Below the pieces are notes generated by a model, which was given only the letters and a program-made list of their open reading frames with translations, was not told the DNA's origin and did not search any database. The position numbers and the translations under genes are program-made. Positions 27,031 through 37,460 of a DNA stretch of 64,000 nt are shown here, one piece after another (the first letter of the stretch is position 1; each line of letters opens with the position of its first letter). Source of the stretch: Borreliella garinii (GTDB lineage: Bacteria > Spirochaetota > Spirochaetia > Borreliales > Borreliaceae). The stretch is taken from the NCBI RefSeq assembly GCF_001922545.1, contig NZ_CP018744.1, positions 186,001 through 250,000 of the forward strand, in the 5' to 3' direction.

Positions 27031-27071
27031 TAAAATATTCCACCGGCAAAAACAAAAGTTCACCGGTGAAA
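27031..27071 (-). terminator. Intrinsic terminator of groEL
   Basis: Nine-base-pair stem (TTTCACCGG with CCGGTGGAA on the minus strand, one G-T pair), 16-base T-rich loop, then TATTTTATTATT. One of the most GC-rich spots in the intergenic DNA of the window. It lies 7 bases after the groEL stop. Confidence 0.8.
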
Positions 27072-27078
27072 CTTTAAT

Positions 27079-28749
<1,671 letters not shown>

Positions 28750-28906
28750 TTATATTTAACAATATAAGATTAACATAAACTTAATACATTCGCTATAGAG
28801 TATTACTTCTGTATATCAAAAAATACAAAATATACAAAGCCAGCACAAATTTTTATTATATAATATAAACATTGACTGATCTTTATATCATAAAGACAAA
28901 GAATTT

Positions 28907-30598
28907 ATGTTTAGAAAACTAAAAAAATCAAAAACTTATATTATTATTATTTCAATAACTAAATTTTCAGAGAATAACCTGTTATCAATAATATCAAATA
29001 TAAAATATTTAATTGAGCACAAACAGCTAGCTTACAAAATACATTGGACATTCCCAATATACTTTTTTGAAATCCTAAGAGAACATGAGGAATTAAATAA
29101 ATGGCTATTTGAAAGATTTAAAACCAATAAAGATATATATATGCCAGGAACTTACAGTGGAAGTCCTCATGAATACATGCTACACGATGAAATACATTTA
29201 GATTTGTATTGGGCACTAAAAAATCCATTTAGAAGTGGATACAAAGATATATTTCAAAATACACCTATTATGCTTTATATATACAACATAGAAAAGTTTA
29301 GAAAAAAAGTGACCGAGCTTTACAGAAAGCTTAATTTCAATTATACAGAGGGAATAAGGCAGAGTAAAAATAATAAAACTTACTTAATTTTTTATAAAAA
29401 TAACTGTCAATATTTATATGAAGTCCAAAAAATAGATTCTCCAAAAAGCAATGTAGAAACTCTTATTTATTTTTATGAAATCAAAGAAAGTTATGATAAT
29501 CAAGAATTAAAAAATTTTTTACTTTATTTAAAAGCCTTGGCCTTGGAAAATAATTTGCACAGCATCAAAATACAAAATCTAGAAGGATCTAAACTTACTG
29601 CCGAACTACTAGAAATTCCAAAATTTAACTCCCTTAAAGAGCAAGAGCCAATAATAAATTTTCAAAACAAAAGGCTTAAAGATTATCAAATCAATGAAAA
29701 AAGCTTAAGAGAATTTTTAATAAATAAACAACAAGAAGAAATTGTTAAAGATTTAGAATCCATTGCGCCTAAGAATTTGGAATACAATATGGAAGGAAAT
29801 TTCACACTATCTCACGATCAATACAATATCAAATTCGAAAATGGAAAGTTAAATAAAATAAAATTTAAAGATAAAAAAGTTGAATTTTTAAACACATCTA
29901 GAACCTACTTAAAAGTTTTATCAAAAAAAGAATTAATAAGAGAAGCATCTATTGAAAGCTCATTTTCCTTCTCAAATGAAAAAATTTTAGGAATAAAACA
30001 ATATTTAGCTTTTAACTCTGCCACAAAATCAACAATTGATTTTTTTATAGATGAGACTATCCCTAGCTTCTTTTTATCAATTAAAATAAAATGGCCTTCC
30101 AAAATCAATCTGGATAAAAAAACATTAAAAAAATGCAATCCTGATTATCTTCTTGAATATTCAGCCCTTGAAATACCTGTTTTTGAAATTGCAAAAGGCA
30201 CTAATTTAAAAATAACAGCAAAATACAGCGATCTTGATACTTATGAAAAAATAATAATCACTAAAAACAATCCCAAAGGGTACATTAATGGTACAGAATT
30301 TTTGATATCTAAAGGAAATGATAAAAATAGTAATTTTTTTATAAGCTTTTTAAATGTTGAAAAACAAATCATTCATACAATTAATTATAAAATTGAAAAA
30401 ATAAATTCTAAAAAATGGTTAATTTTAAACATAGGAGGTTCCTATAACACAGTCAAGATTCAAGATGTAATAAATTATTCTCAAACGCTAAATTTAATGA
30501 TACTACCATTAAATAATAATTTTGATAACAAAATAAAACTGAATTCAAAAATAAAAAATTTAATTTTTTATACTAATATAAAAAAATATGAAAAATAA
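28907..30598 (+). CDS. Conserved protein of unknown function, first gene of the bosR operon
   Basis: A 563-residue soluble protein. The N-terminal 130 residues (IHWTFPIYFFEIL; MPGTYSGSPHEYMLHDEIHLDLYWAL) have a faint look of glycoside hydrolase families 38/57; the rest is beta-rich, as in sugar-binding or mutarotase-like domains. This comparison is weak. I remember the B31 orthologue (BB0648) being labelled a serine/threonine kinase, but no kinase HRD, DFG or glycine loop can be seen. A TATAAT at 28859-28864 may be its -10. The ATG has no good ribosome-binding site. It is followed after 101 bases by bosR. Confidence 0.72.
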   Translation: MFRKLKKSKTYIIIISITKFSENNLLSIISNIKYLIEHKQLAYKIHWTFPIYFFEILREHEELNKWLFERFKTNKDIYMPGTYSGSPHEYMLHDEIHLDLYWALKNPFRSGYKDIFQNTPIMLYIYNIEKFRKKVTELYRKLNFNYTEGIRQSKNNKTYLIFYKNNCQYLYEVQKIDSPKSNVETLIYFYEIKESYDNQELKNFLLYLKALALENNLHSIKIQNLEGSKLTAELLEIPKFNSLKEQEPIINFQNKRLKDYQINEKSLREFLINKQQEEIVKDLESIAPKNLEYNMEGNFTLSHDQYNIKFENGKLNKIKFKDKKVEFLNTSRTYLKVLSKKELIREASIESSFSFSNEKILGIKQYLAFNSATKSTIDFFIDETIPSFFLSIKIKWPSKINLDKKTLKKCNPDYLLEYSALEIPVFEIAKGTNLKITAKYSDLDTYEKIIITKNNPKGYINGTEFLISKGNDKNSNFFISFLNVEKQIIHTINYKIEKINSKKWLILNIGGSYNTVKIQDVINYSQTLNLMILPLNNNFDNKIKLNSKIKNLIFYTNIKKYEK

Positions 30599-30699
30599 AT
30601 AAATAATAAGTAGTAAAATATTAATAACTGGGTATAAAATTATCTTAAGTAGAACATAAAAGTATTTAATCTTTAATTTAAACAAAAAGGTATAATAAC

Positions 30700-31227
30700 A
30701 TGAGCGATAACATAATAGACGTCCATTCTACATTGGAAAAAGTCGGCATTACAAATGATCCTGTATTATTGAAAAATTTAACATCAGAATTGGGAATTAA
30801 AGCATCTCATTCGAGAAACAGAATCATTCTCTACATAGCATCAAACCCAAAAGAATATTTTACGGCAAAAGAAGTTTACAATAAACTTGTAAAAGAAATT
30901 CCAAGCCTATCAAAAGCAACAGTATATAATACATTAAACATTTTAAAAGAAAGAAATATACTAAAAGATATAAAAACTACTGATCAAAAAGAAACAAAAT
31001 TTTATCTAAGCTTGGCTTCCACAATAGCTCACTTTAAATGTAATAAATGCAATCAAGTCCATCCTATTCAACTTGACGATATTAAAGATATTTTGAAAGA
31101 CAAACTTGGGGAAAACTGGGAAACAAAATCTATTGAAATAATTTACTCAGGGCATTGCAATAATTGTTACAAAAAAGATATTCATAATAACAACAACATC
31201 TTAGATAATAAGGAAATCACTGTATGA
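30700..31227 (+). CDS. bosR: Fur/PerR-family regulator BosR
   Basis: Borrelia oxidative stress regulator, 175 residues. The winged helix (about 20-95) includes NRIILYIASNPKEYFTAKEVYNKL and LSKATVYNTLNIL as the recognition helix; the dimerisation domain has two CxxC zinc sites, FKCNKCNQ and HCNNCYKK. Residue 39 is Arg, a position known to matter for BosR DNA binding. It binds direct repeats and is required for rpoS expression and oxidative-stress genes; zinc rather than iron is the metal. AAAAAGG precedes the ATG. The stop overlaps the next ATG (ATGA), so it is coupled to the hydrolase gene. Confidence 0.96.
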   Translation: MSDNIIDVHSTLEKVGITNDPVLLKNLTSELGIKASHSRNRIILYIASNPKEYFTAKEVYNKLVKEIPSLSKATVYNTLNILKERNILKDIKTTDQKETKFYLSLASTIAHFKCNKCNQVHPIQLDDIKDILKDKLGENWETKSIEIIYSGHCNNCYKKDIHNNNNILDNKEITV

Positions 31228-32204
31228 ATATAAAGAATATCATTTTTATAATTACATTCTTATTACTCTTAATACTAGTTAGTCCAAGAATAAAATTCAA
31301 AAATGAATTTTCAAAAAAAACAATTCCCAAAAACCTCAAAGAAATTGATAATTACTTATTAAAAGAAGAATTACAATTTAATTTAGAAAAAAATACAAAA
31401 AAAGAAATAATATGGTATAAAGAGGCGCAAAAAACAAAATATTCTGTAGTCTATATTCATGGATTTGGAGCATCAAAAAATGAAATTTATCCGGTTCCAA
31501 ATAATATTGCAAAAGCGCTTAATGCAAATATCTTTTTTACAAGATTAAAAGGACACGGAATTAACAATAAAAATGCATTTCGGGGGATCACTACCCAAGA
31601 TTGGCTGAGAGATATTGATGAGGCTATTAAAATTGGAAAAATGATAGGTGATAAATTAATATTAATTGGCACCTCTAATGGAGGTGCTGCCAGTATTTGG
31701 GCCTTAGCAAACTATCCAGATGAAATAAACTCAGCAGTATTAATTTCACCCAATATATTCCCTTATGACAAGAGAACAAATATTGTTTACTATCCCTGGG
31801 GACGACAAATTGCATATCTTATAACAGGTGGTTACAATAAATTCGAAACAAAAGAGGATAAACGAAAAGAGTATAAGACTATAAAAAGCTACTCTTCAAA
31901 AGTGCAACATGTAGACGCAATTATTGCGATGATGGGCCTTGTCAAATTATTAAATTCATATGATTTTGATGCAATTAAAACACCTTTAATAATAACCCAC
32001 ACACCTAATGATCATACAGTGGACCCAATAAAAATAAACGAATTCATAAAAAATTATGGAGGTGAAAAAAAAGATATTCCCATTATACTTCTTGAAAATT
32101 CACACGCACACCTACCGATTGGAAACCAAAGCTACAAAAGCGCCCAAAACACATCGTACTTCACAAAATATGCAGTTGACTTTATAAACAAGACAAATAA
32201 GTAA
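31224..32204 (+). CDS. Alpha/beta hydrolase (lipase/esterase), membrane-anchored or exported
   Basis: A 326-residue hydrolase with an N-terminal hydrophobic segment (residues 5-19) that serves as signal or anchor. The fold is clear: oxyanion region VVYIHGFGASKNE, nucleophile elbow GTSNGGAAS with catalytic Ser near 150, catalytic Asp in HTPNDHTVDP and His in LENSHAHLPIG. The B31 orthologue, BB0646, has reported lipolytic and haemolytic activity. It is third in the operon behind bosR, overlapping it by four bases, so its expression follows the oxidative-stress regulator. Substrate in this strain is inferred from the orthologue. Confidence 0.92.
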   Translation: MNIKNIIFIITFLLLLILVSPRIKFKNEFSKKTIPKNLKEIDNYLLKEELQFNLEKNTKKEIIWYKEAQKTKYSVVYIHGFGASKNEIYPVPNNIAKALNANIFFTRLKGHGINNKNAFRGITTQDWLRDIDEAIKIGKMIGDKLILIGTSNGGAASIWALANYPDEINSAVLISPNIFPYDKRTNIVYYPWGRQIAYLITGGYNKFETKEDKRKEYKTIKSYSSKVQHVDAIIAMMGLVKLLNSYDFDAIKTPLIITHTPNDHTVDPIKINEFIKNYGGEKKDIPIILLENSHAHLPIGNQSYKSAQNTSYFTKYAVDFINKTNK

Positions 32205-32227
32205 TAGCCTTAAGGCTATTACTTATT
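32196..32227. terminator. 32-base perfect palindrome, bidirectional hairpin
   Basis: Two perfect 14-base arms (AATAAGTAATAGCC / GGCTATTACTTATT) around TTAA. The left arm contains the last codons and TAA stop of the hydrolase gene. It lies between convergent genes; no T run follows in either direction, so its efficiency as an intrinsic terminator is uncertain. Confidence 0.75.
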
Positions 32228-32234
32228 AAAAAGA

Positions 32235-33779
32235 TCAATCCTCTAGCAATTCTTCTATTTCATTCTTAAGAACACTAACACCTGGCCCGTAAACCACCTG
32301 AACTCCATTGCCTTTAATAATTATTCCTTTAGAGCCAGTTTTTTTTAAAATTTTTTCAGAAACTTTAAGAGCATCTCTTACTGTAATTCTTAACCTAGTT
32401 GCACAACAATCAAGCTCAACAATATTTGAAGCGCCACCAAGCCCAATAATAACCTTAGTGGCATAACTTTCTTCAAATTCACTACTCTTAGGATTTGGAG
32501 AATCTCCAGAATTTAAATCTTGCGTTCTACCAGGAGTTTTAAAATCAAACTTGTTTATTAAAAATACAAAAGCAAAGTAATAAAGGAAAAACCAAACAAT
32601 GCCTACAACTGGCACTAAAAGCCAATTAGTTCTTGAATTTCCCTGCAAAATACCAAAAAGAATGAAATCAATAAACCCTCCAGAAAACGTTTGGCCTATT
32701 GTTATTTGCAGAATATGCGCCAGCATGAAAGCAAACCCATCAAATGTAGCATGAACAACATAAAGAATAGGAGCTACAAAAAGAAAAGAAAATTCAAGGG
32801 GTTCTGTTATGCCTGTTAAAAATGATGTTAAGGCTGAAGACATTAAAAGACCAAAAACTTTTATTCTCTCGTCACGCTTTGCAGTGTAATATAGCGCAAG
32901 CGCAGCTCCAGGCAAACCAAACATCATAGTAATAAATCGTCCACTCATAAAACGACTAGTTCCAATAAAAAATCTATTTGTGCCTTGAACAGCAAGTTCT
33001 GCAAAAAAGATGTTCTGAGTTCCCTCAATCAACTTTCCATCAATAATAACAGATCCTCCAAGGCCTGTTGTCCAAAATGGCAAATAAAATATATGATGAA
33101 GACCAAAAGGTCCAAGCATCCTTAAAAAAATTCCATAAATAAGTGTTCCAATATAACCGGTTGAATCAACTAAGCCTCCTACTTTATTAATTCCATTTTG
33201 TGCAAATGGCCAAAAAATAAACATAATTACAGCAAGAAAAATACTAGAAAAAGAAACAACAATTGGCACAAATCTAGATCCCGAAAAAAATCCAAGAAAC
33301 TTAGGTAAAGTTATCTTGTTAAACTTAGAATGAAGATAATAGGTCAAAATACCAACTACAATTCCACCAAAAACTCCTGTTTCTAAAGTTTTAATTCCAA
33401 GAATCAAACCCACAGCACCACTAGAGAAAGACTCTGCTTTGCCTGACATGTCAATTAAAACTCCAATAGTAGCATTCATTACAAGATAACCAATAAATGC
33501 TGCAATTCCAGCTGTACCTTTATCTGAATTGGCAAGTCCAACAGCAATCCCAATAGAAAATATTGCTGCTAAATTTGAAAAAATAATAGAACCTGATGCA
33601 CTCATTATCTTAAAAACTGATTGCAAAAAAGATATATCCAAAAAAGAATATATCTTAACGGTTTCCGGATTAGAAAGAGAGCCTCCAATTCCTAAAAGCA
33701 ACCCTGCTGCTGGCAAAATAGCAATGGGAAGCATAAAAGAACGTCCAAATTTTTGAGCTCGTTCAAAAACCTTTGCCAT
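32235..33779 (-). CDS. ptsG: PTS glucose-type permease, EIICB
   Basis: Sugar transporter that phosphorylates its substrate during uptake. Residues about 1-400 are the IIC membrane domain (RSFMLPIAILPAAGLLLGIGG at the start; GITEPLEF, the family motif, near 325); a linker of 30 residues leads to the IIB domain with phosphocysteine Cys459 in CCATRLRI. No IIA domain is attached, so it must use a separate IIA. 514 residues. AGGAGG lies before the ATG. The gene begins 47 bases after nanE, suggesting co-transcription of amino-sugar and glucose functions. Confidence 0.95.
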   Translation of the reverse strand: MAKVFERAQKFGRSFMLPIAILPAAGLLLGIGGSLSNPETVKIYSFLDISFLQSVFKIMSASGSIIFSNLAAIFSIGIAVGLANSDKGTAGIAAFIGYLVMNATIGVLIDMSGKAESFSSGAVGLILGIKTLETGVFGGIVVGILTYYLHSKFNKITLPKFLGFFSGSRFVPIVVSFSSIFLAVIMFIFWPFAQNGINKVGGLVDSTGYIGTLIYGIFLRMLGPFGLHHIFYLPFWTTGLGGSVIIDGKLIEGTQNIFFAELAVQGTNRFFIGTSRFMSGRFITMMFGLPGAALALYYTAKRDERIKVFGLLMSSALTSFLTGITEPLEFSFLFVAPILYVVHATFDGFAFMLAHILQITIGQTFSGGFIDFILFGILQGNSRTNWLLVPVVGIVWFFLYYFAFVFLINKFDFKTPGRTQDLNSGDSPNPKSSEFEESYATKVIIGLGGASNIVELDCCATRLRITVRDALKVSEKILKKTGSKGIIIKGNGVQVVYGPGVSVLKNEIEELLED

Positions 33780-33826
33780 AAAAACCTCCTAAAATAAACA
33801 ATAAATTAACTCTTTAATGCTTAAAA

Positions 33827-34519
33827 TTATCTTTTAACCTGATTTATTTTTTCTACAAATTTTCTGGTAATCTCAACGGGTCTTGTAATAGCTCCCCCCA
33901 CAACTACTAAATCAACCCCCATTTCAAAACATTTTTGAGCCTTTAAGGGGGTATCTATTTTTCCTTCCACTATTAAAGTAGCTTTCAAATTAGAATTAAT
34001 CAGGGTTTTTAAAAAATTAAAATCATTATCTGCAATATCCAAACCATTAGTACTCTTTGTATAGCCATACAAAGTTGTTCCAATAAAATCAAACCCTAAT
34101 TTATCAGCATTAATAGCTTCATCTAAAGAAGAAATATCTGCCATTAAACACTGCTTTGGATATTTTTTTTTAATATTTTTAAAAAAATCATCAAGCAATA
34201 CACCATTAGGTCTATTTCTAAAAGTGGCATCAAGAGCAATTATATCTACTCCTTCATTACAAAGCTCATCAATCTCTTTCATGGTAGGAGTAATAAACAC
34301 CTCGCAATTATCATAATTTTTTTTAATAATACCTATTATTGGCAAATCAACTTCCAATTTAATCTGGCTAATATCATTAACTCCGTTAGCTCTTATTCCA
34401 ATAGCTCCGCCTATTTTAGCTGCCAAAGCCATCTTAGACATAATAAAGCTGCTATGTAAAGGCTCGTTTTCAAGAGCTTGACAAGATACTATTAACCCTC
34501 TTTTGATTTTTGCAATAAT
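33827..34519 (-). CDS. nanE: N-acetylmannosamine-6-phosphate 2-epimerase, apparent AUU start
   Basis: Converts ManNAc-6-P to GlcNAc-6-P. Family blocks: [64 protein letters not shown] and [10 protein letters not shown]. The first ATG in frame (34441) lies after the conserved block [15 protein letters not shown], which is encoded in frame just upstream. Between an in-frame TAA and that block there is no ATG, GTG or TTG, but AGGAGG (34527-34532) is followed by three ATT codons; the middle one (34519) is seven bases from it. I therefore place the start at ATT, giving 230 residues, the family length. An ATG-only annotation would lose the active-site N-terminus. Confidence 0.85.
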   Translation of the reverse strand: MIAKIKRGLIVSCQALENEPLHSSFIMSKMALAAKIGGAIGIRANGVNDISQIKLEVDLPIIGIIKKNYDNCEVFITPTMKEIDELCNEGVDIIALDATFRNRPNGVLLDDFFKNIKKKYPKQCLMADISSLDEAINADKLGFDFIGTTLYGYTKSTNGLDIADNDFNFLKTLINSNLKATLIVEGKIDTPLKAQKCFEMGVDLVVVGGAITRPVEITRKFVEKINQVKR

Positions 34520-34675
34520 AATAAAACCTCCTATAAAATATATTTTTTAAAAAAAATATAAAAACTCAAATACAGATTATATTTTTTCTTTAAAAAAAAC
34601 AATTCTTTTAAAAGAAATTAACATAAATTAAAAAGATAAAAAGAAAAATAATTTATTATTCAATATGCATTAAGC

Positions 34676-34681
34676 TATAAT
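34676..34681 (+). promoter_or_regulatory. -10 box TATAAT six bases before the rbgA ATG
   Basis: Perfect TATAAT with a six-base gap to the ATG at 34688; transcription would start at the ATG. No ribosome-binding site exists. The -35 region is only loosely matched (TTATTA/TTTATT). Indicates a leaderless mRNA. Confidence 0.6.
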
Positions 34682-34687
34682 TTAAAC

Positions 34688-35527
34688 ATGATAAATAAAA
34701 TCAACTGGTTTCCTGGCCATATGAAAAGAGCCTTGGATCTGATAAAGAATAATTTACAAAAAACCAATATTGTGCTAGAAATACTTGATGCTAGAGCTCC
34801 ATTTAGTAGCAAAAATCCATTAACTGAAAAAATTATTAAAAATCAAACCAAAATAATTCTTTTACACAAATCTGATATTGCTCAAATAACTGAAATTATA
34901 AAATGGAAAAAATATTTTGAAAATCTTGGCAATACTGTAATAATAAGCAATATTTACAAAAAAGGAATGCGTAAGCAAATAATAGATAATATTAAAAAAC
35001 TGGCAATTGTTAAAAAGATAAAAAACTATAAAGAAAAAATAAAGGTTTTGATTATTGGAGTCCCAAATGTTGGAAAATCTTCAATAATAAATCTATTATC
35101 CGGCAAAAAAAGCGCAAAAGTTGCCAATAGACCTGGATATACTAAAAATATACAAATAGTAAAAATAAATGAAGAAATAAATCTTTTTGATATGCCAGGG
35201 ATTTTGTGGCATAATCTAGCAGACCAATCAATTGCAAAAAAACTTGCAATATTAGATATGATCAAAAATGAAATAGTAGACAATATAGATCTTGCATTAT
35301 ATTTACTTGAAATAATGGATCAAAACAATAAAAATATTTTACTAAAAAAATATGAAATATATCATAAAAATTCACTTGATATTCTTCAAAATTTTGCAAA
35401 AGCAAGAAAATTAATCCATAAAAAAAATGAGCTTAACCTTGAAAAAGCATCAAAAATATTAATTAAAGAATTTAGAGAAGGTAAATTTGGGAAAATAATT
35501 CTTGACAAGAATTATAATGTCTTTTAA
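34688..35527 (+). CDS. rbgA: Ribosome biogenesis GTPase RbgA/YlqF
   Basis: Large-subunit assembly GTPase with circularly permuted motifs: FPGHMKRAL at the start, DARAP (G5-like), then G4 as LLHKSD, G1 as GVPNVGKSS (about 123-131), G2 region RPGYTK and G3 DMPGIL. The C-terminal ANTAR-like helical region follows. 279 residues, normal. Unusually it has no ribosome-binding site and a -10 box six bases before its ATG (34688), so the mRNA is probably leaderless. Divergent from nanE. Confidence 0.95.
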   Translation: MINKINWFPGHMKRALDLIKNNLQKTNIVLEILDARAPFSSKNPLTEKIIKNQTKIILLHKSDIAQITEIIKWKKYFENLGNTVIISNIYKKGMRKQIIDNIKKLAIVKKIKNYKEKIKVLIIGVPNVGKSSIINLLSGKKSAKVANRPGYTKNIQIVKINEEINLFDMPGILWHNLADQSIAKKLAILDMIKNEIVDNIDLALYLLEIMDQNNKNILLKKYEIYHKNSLDILQNFAKARKLIHKKNELNLEKASKILIKEFREGKFGKIILDKNYNVF

Positions 35528-35535
35528 AAAAGGCA

Positions 35536-35564
35536 TTTACATAAATAATAATATTAAGTATAAT
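35536..35564 (+). promoter_or_regulatory. Promoter of potABCD
   Basis: TTTACA, 17-base spacer, TATAAT: eleven of twelve consensus bases. Predicted start near 35571, which is the first base of a 14-base palindrome. Confidence 0.85.
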
Positions 35565-35570
35565 CTTGAT

Positions 35571-35584
35571 CTGTATTAATACAG
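35571..35584. promoter_or_regulatory. Palindrome at the potA transcription start, operator candidate
   Basis: CTGTATT/AATACAG, a perfect 14-base inverted repeat without spacer, located from about +1 to +14 of the potA transcript and upstream of the GGAGG site. Dimeric repressors often bind such sites; as RNA it is too short in loop to fold well, favouring a DNA operator. Confidence 0.5.
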
Positions 35585-35604
35585 CCATAGGAGGTTAGAA
35601 TTAG

Positions 35605-36648
35605 TTGGATAATTGTATCCTAGAGATTAGAAATCTAAGTCATTATTATGATAACAATGGAAACAAAACTTTAGATAACATAAATTTAAAAATTAAAAAA
35701 AATGAGTTTATTACATTATTAGGCCCATCCGGATGTGGAAAAACAACATTAATAAAAATATTAGGTGGTTTTTTAAGTCAAAAAAATGGAGAAATTTATT
35801 TCTTTTCTAAGGAAATATCTAAAACCAGTCCAAATAAAAGAGAAATTAATACTGTATTTCAAAATTATGCACTTTTCCCGCATATGAATGTTTTTGATAA
35901 TATTTCATTTGGACTTAGAATGAAAAAAACACCAAAAGATATAATAAAAGAAAAAGTAAAAACATCTCTTTCATTGATAGGAATGCCAAAATATGCATAC
36001 AGAAATATTAACGAACTATCAGGGGGGCAAAAACAAAGAGTTGCAATAGCAAGAGCAATGGTAATGGAGCCCAAGCTTCTGCTACTAGATGAACCACTTT
36101 CTGCCCTTGATTTAAAAATGCGACAAGAGATGCAAAAAGAATTAAAAAAAATACAGCGCCAACTTGGAATCACATTTATATATGTTACTCACGATCAAGA
36201 AGAAGCATTGACAATGAGTGATAGAATTGTTGTAATGAATGAAGGAATAATTCTGCAAGTAGGAACACCTGAAGAAATTTACAATGAGCCTAAAACAAAA
36301 TTCGTAGCTGATTTTATTGGAGAAAGTAATATTTTTGATGGAACATATAAAAAGGAGCTAGTTGTAAGTTTGCTCGGCTATGAATTTGAATGCCTTGACA
36401 AAGGATTTGAAGCTGAAGAAGCAGTTGACCTTGTAATACGCCCCGAAGATATAAAACTGCTTCCAAAAGGAAAAGGACATTTAAGCGGCATTATAACATC
36501 TGCAATTTTTCAAGGAGTTCATTACGAAATGACTCTAGAAATTCAAAAAACAAATTGGATAGTTCAAAGCACAAGACTTACAAAAGTTGGAGAAGAGGTT
36601 GACATATTCTTAGAACCCGATGATATTCATGTTATGCACAAGGAATAA
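35605..36648 (+). CDS. potA: Spermidine/putrescine ABC transporter ATPase PotA
   Basis: ATPase of the polyamine importer, 347 residues. Walker A GPSGCGKT (about 38-45), Q-loop FQNYALFP, signature LSGGQKQR, Walker [13 protein letters not shown] and the H-loop [11 protein letters not shown]-terminal TOBE domain (about 240-347; [10 protein letters not shown]) is typical of PotA/MalK. The start is TTG, with GGAGG ten bases upstream; no ATG alternative exists before the ABC core. The promoter and palindrome just upstream make it the first gene of potABCD. The stop overlaps the potB ATG by one base (TAATG). Confidence 0.96.
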   Translation: MDNCILEIRNLSHYYDNNGNKTLDNINLKIKKNEFITLLGPSGCGKTTLIKILGGFLSQKNGEIYFFSKEISKTSPNKREINTVFQNYALFPHMNVFDNISFGLRMKKTPKDIIKEKVKTSLSLIGMPKYAYRNINELSGGQKQRVAIARAMVMEPKLLLLDEPLSALDLKMRQEMQKELKKIQRQLGITFIYVTHDQEEALTMSDRIVVMNEGIILQVGTPEEIYNEPKTKFVADFIGESNIFDGTYKKELVVSLLGYEFECLDKGFEAEEAVDLVIRPEDIKLLPKGKGHLSGIITSAIFQGVHYEMTLEIQKTNWIVQSTRLTKVGEEVDIFLEPDDIHVMHKE

Positions 36649-37457
36649 TGGTTTTGAAAAAATTGATATTAATCATATACTCTATATTCCTGTTAACATT
36701 TAGTATTCTGCCTTTACTAATAATAATCGTACTGGGATTTTTAAATGAAAAGCATGAATTTACAATCTATAATTTTATTGGGCTTTTAAACCCAAGCTAT
36801 CTTAGTATCTTTTCAAGGAGCTTGAAACTAGCAACAATAGCAACAATTTTCTGCATTTTAATAGGCTATCCTGGCGCCTGGCTAATTTCATTATCAAAAA
36901 AAAGTGCTCAAAATAAATTAATAATAATGATAATACTTCCCATGTGGATAAACACATTGCTTAGAACTTATGCCTGGATGAGAATACTTGGAAAAAATGG
37001 ATTCATCAACAACTTATTTGAAAAGATCGGAATTGGTGCTTTGGATCTTCTTTACAATGAACAAGCTGTTACAATAGGCATGGTATACAATTTTTTGCCT
37101 TTCATGATCTTGCCAATATATACAGGATTTTTAAAAATCAAGTCAGAATACATTGAAGCAGCACAAGATCTTGGAGCAAGAATGTGGCAAATATTAATTT
37201 ATGTAAAAATACCCTTAACGCTCTCCTACCTTGCAACAGGAATAATCATGGTATTTATTCCTTCAATCACGGTATTCATAATTTCAGACTTATTGGGAGG
37301 CTCTAAACAAATTTTGATAGGAAATCTAATAAGCAAACAGTTTCTTTTCATAGAAGACTGGAATACAGGAGCTGCAATTTCATTTATTTTAATGTTAGTA
37401 ATATTAATTTTTAATTTAATAATAATAAAATTAATGCGAAAAAATAATGGAGAGTAA
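36648..37457 (+). CDS. potB: Spermidine/putrescine ABC transporter permease PotB
   Basis: Inner-membrane permease, 269 residues with six hydrophobic helices. The EAA loop that contacts PotA is visible as EAAQDLGARMWQILIYVKIPLTLS (about 170). The ATG overlaps the potA stop by one base, so translation is coupled. PotB and PotC form the heterodimeric channel for polyamines delivered by PotD. Confidence 0.96.
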   Translation: MVLKKLILIIYSIFLLTFSILPLLIIIVLGFLNEKHEFTIYNFIGLLNPSYLSIFSRSLKLATIATIFCILIGYPGAWLISLSKKSAQNKLIIMIILPMWINTLLRTYAWMRILGKNGFINNLFEKIGIGALDLLYNEQAVTIGMVYNFLPFMILPIYTGFLKIKSEYIEAAQDLGARMWQILIYVKIPLTLSYLATGIIMVFIPSITVFIISDLLGGSKQILIGNLISKQFLFIEDWNTGAAISFILMLVILIFNLIIIKLMRKNNGE

Positions 37458-37460
37458 AAT

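Noticed and set aside
30684..30700. bosR as another leaderless gene (TATAAT at 30691-30696)
   Set aside because: The box is only three bases from the ATG and AAAAAGG sits at normal spacing as a ribosome-binding site, so the resemblance is probably chance in AT-rich DNA.
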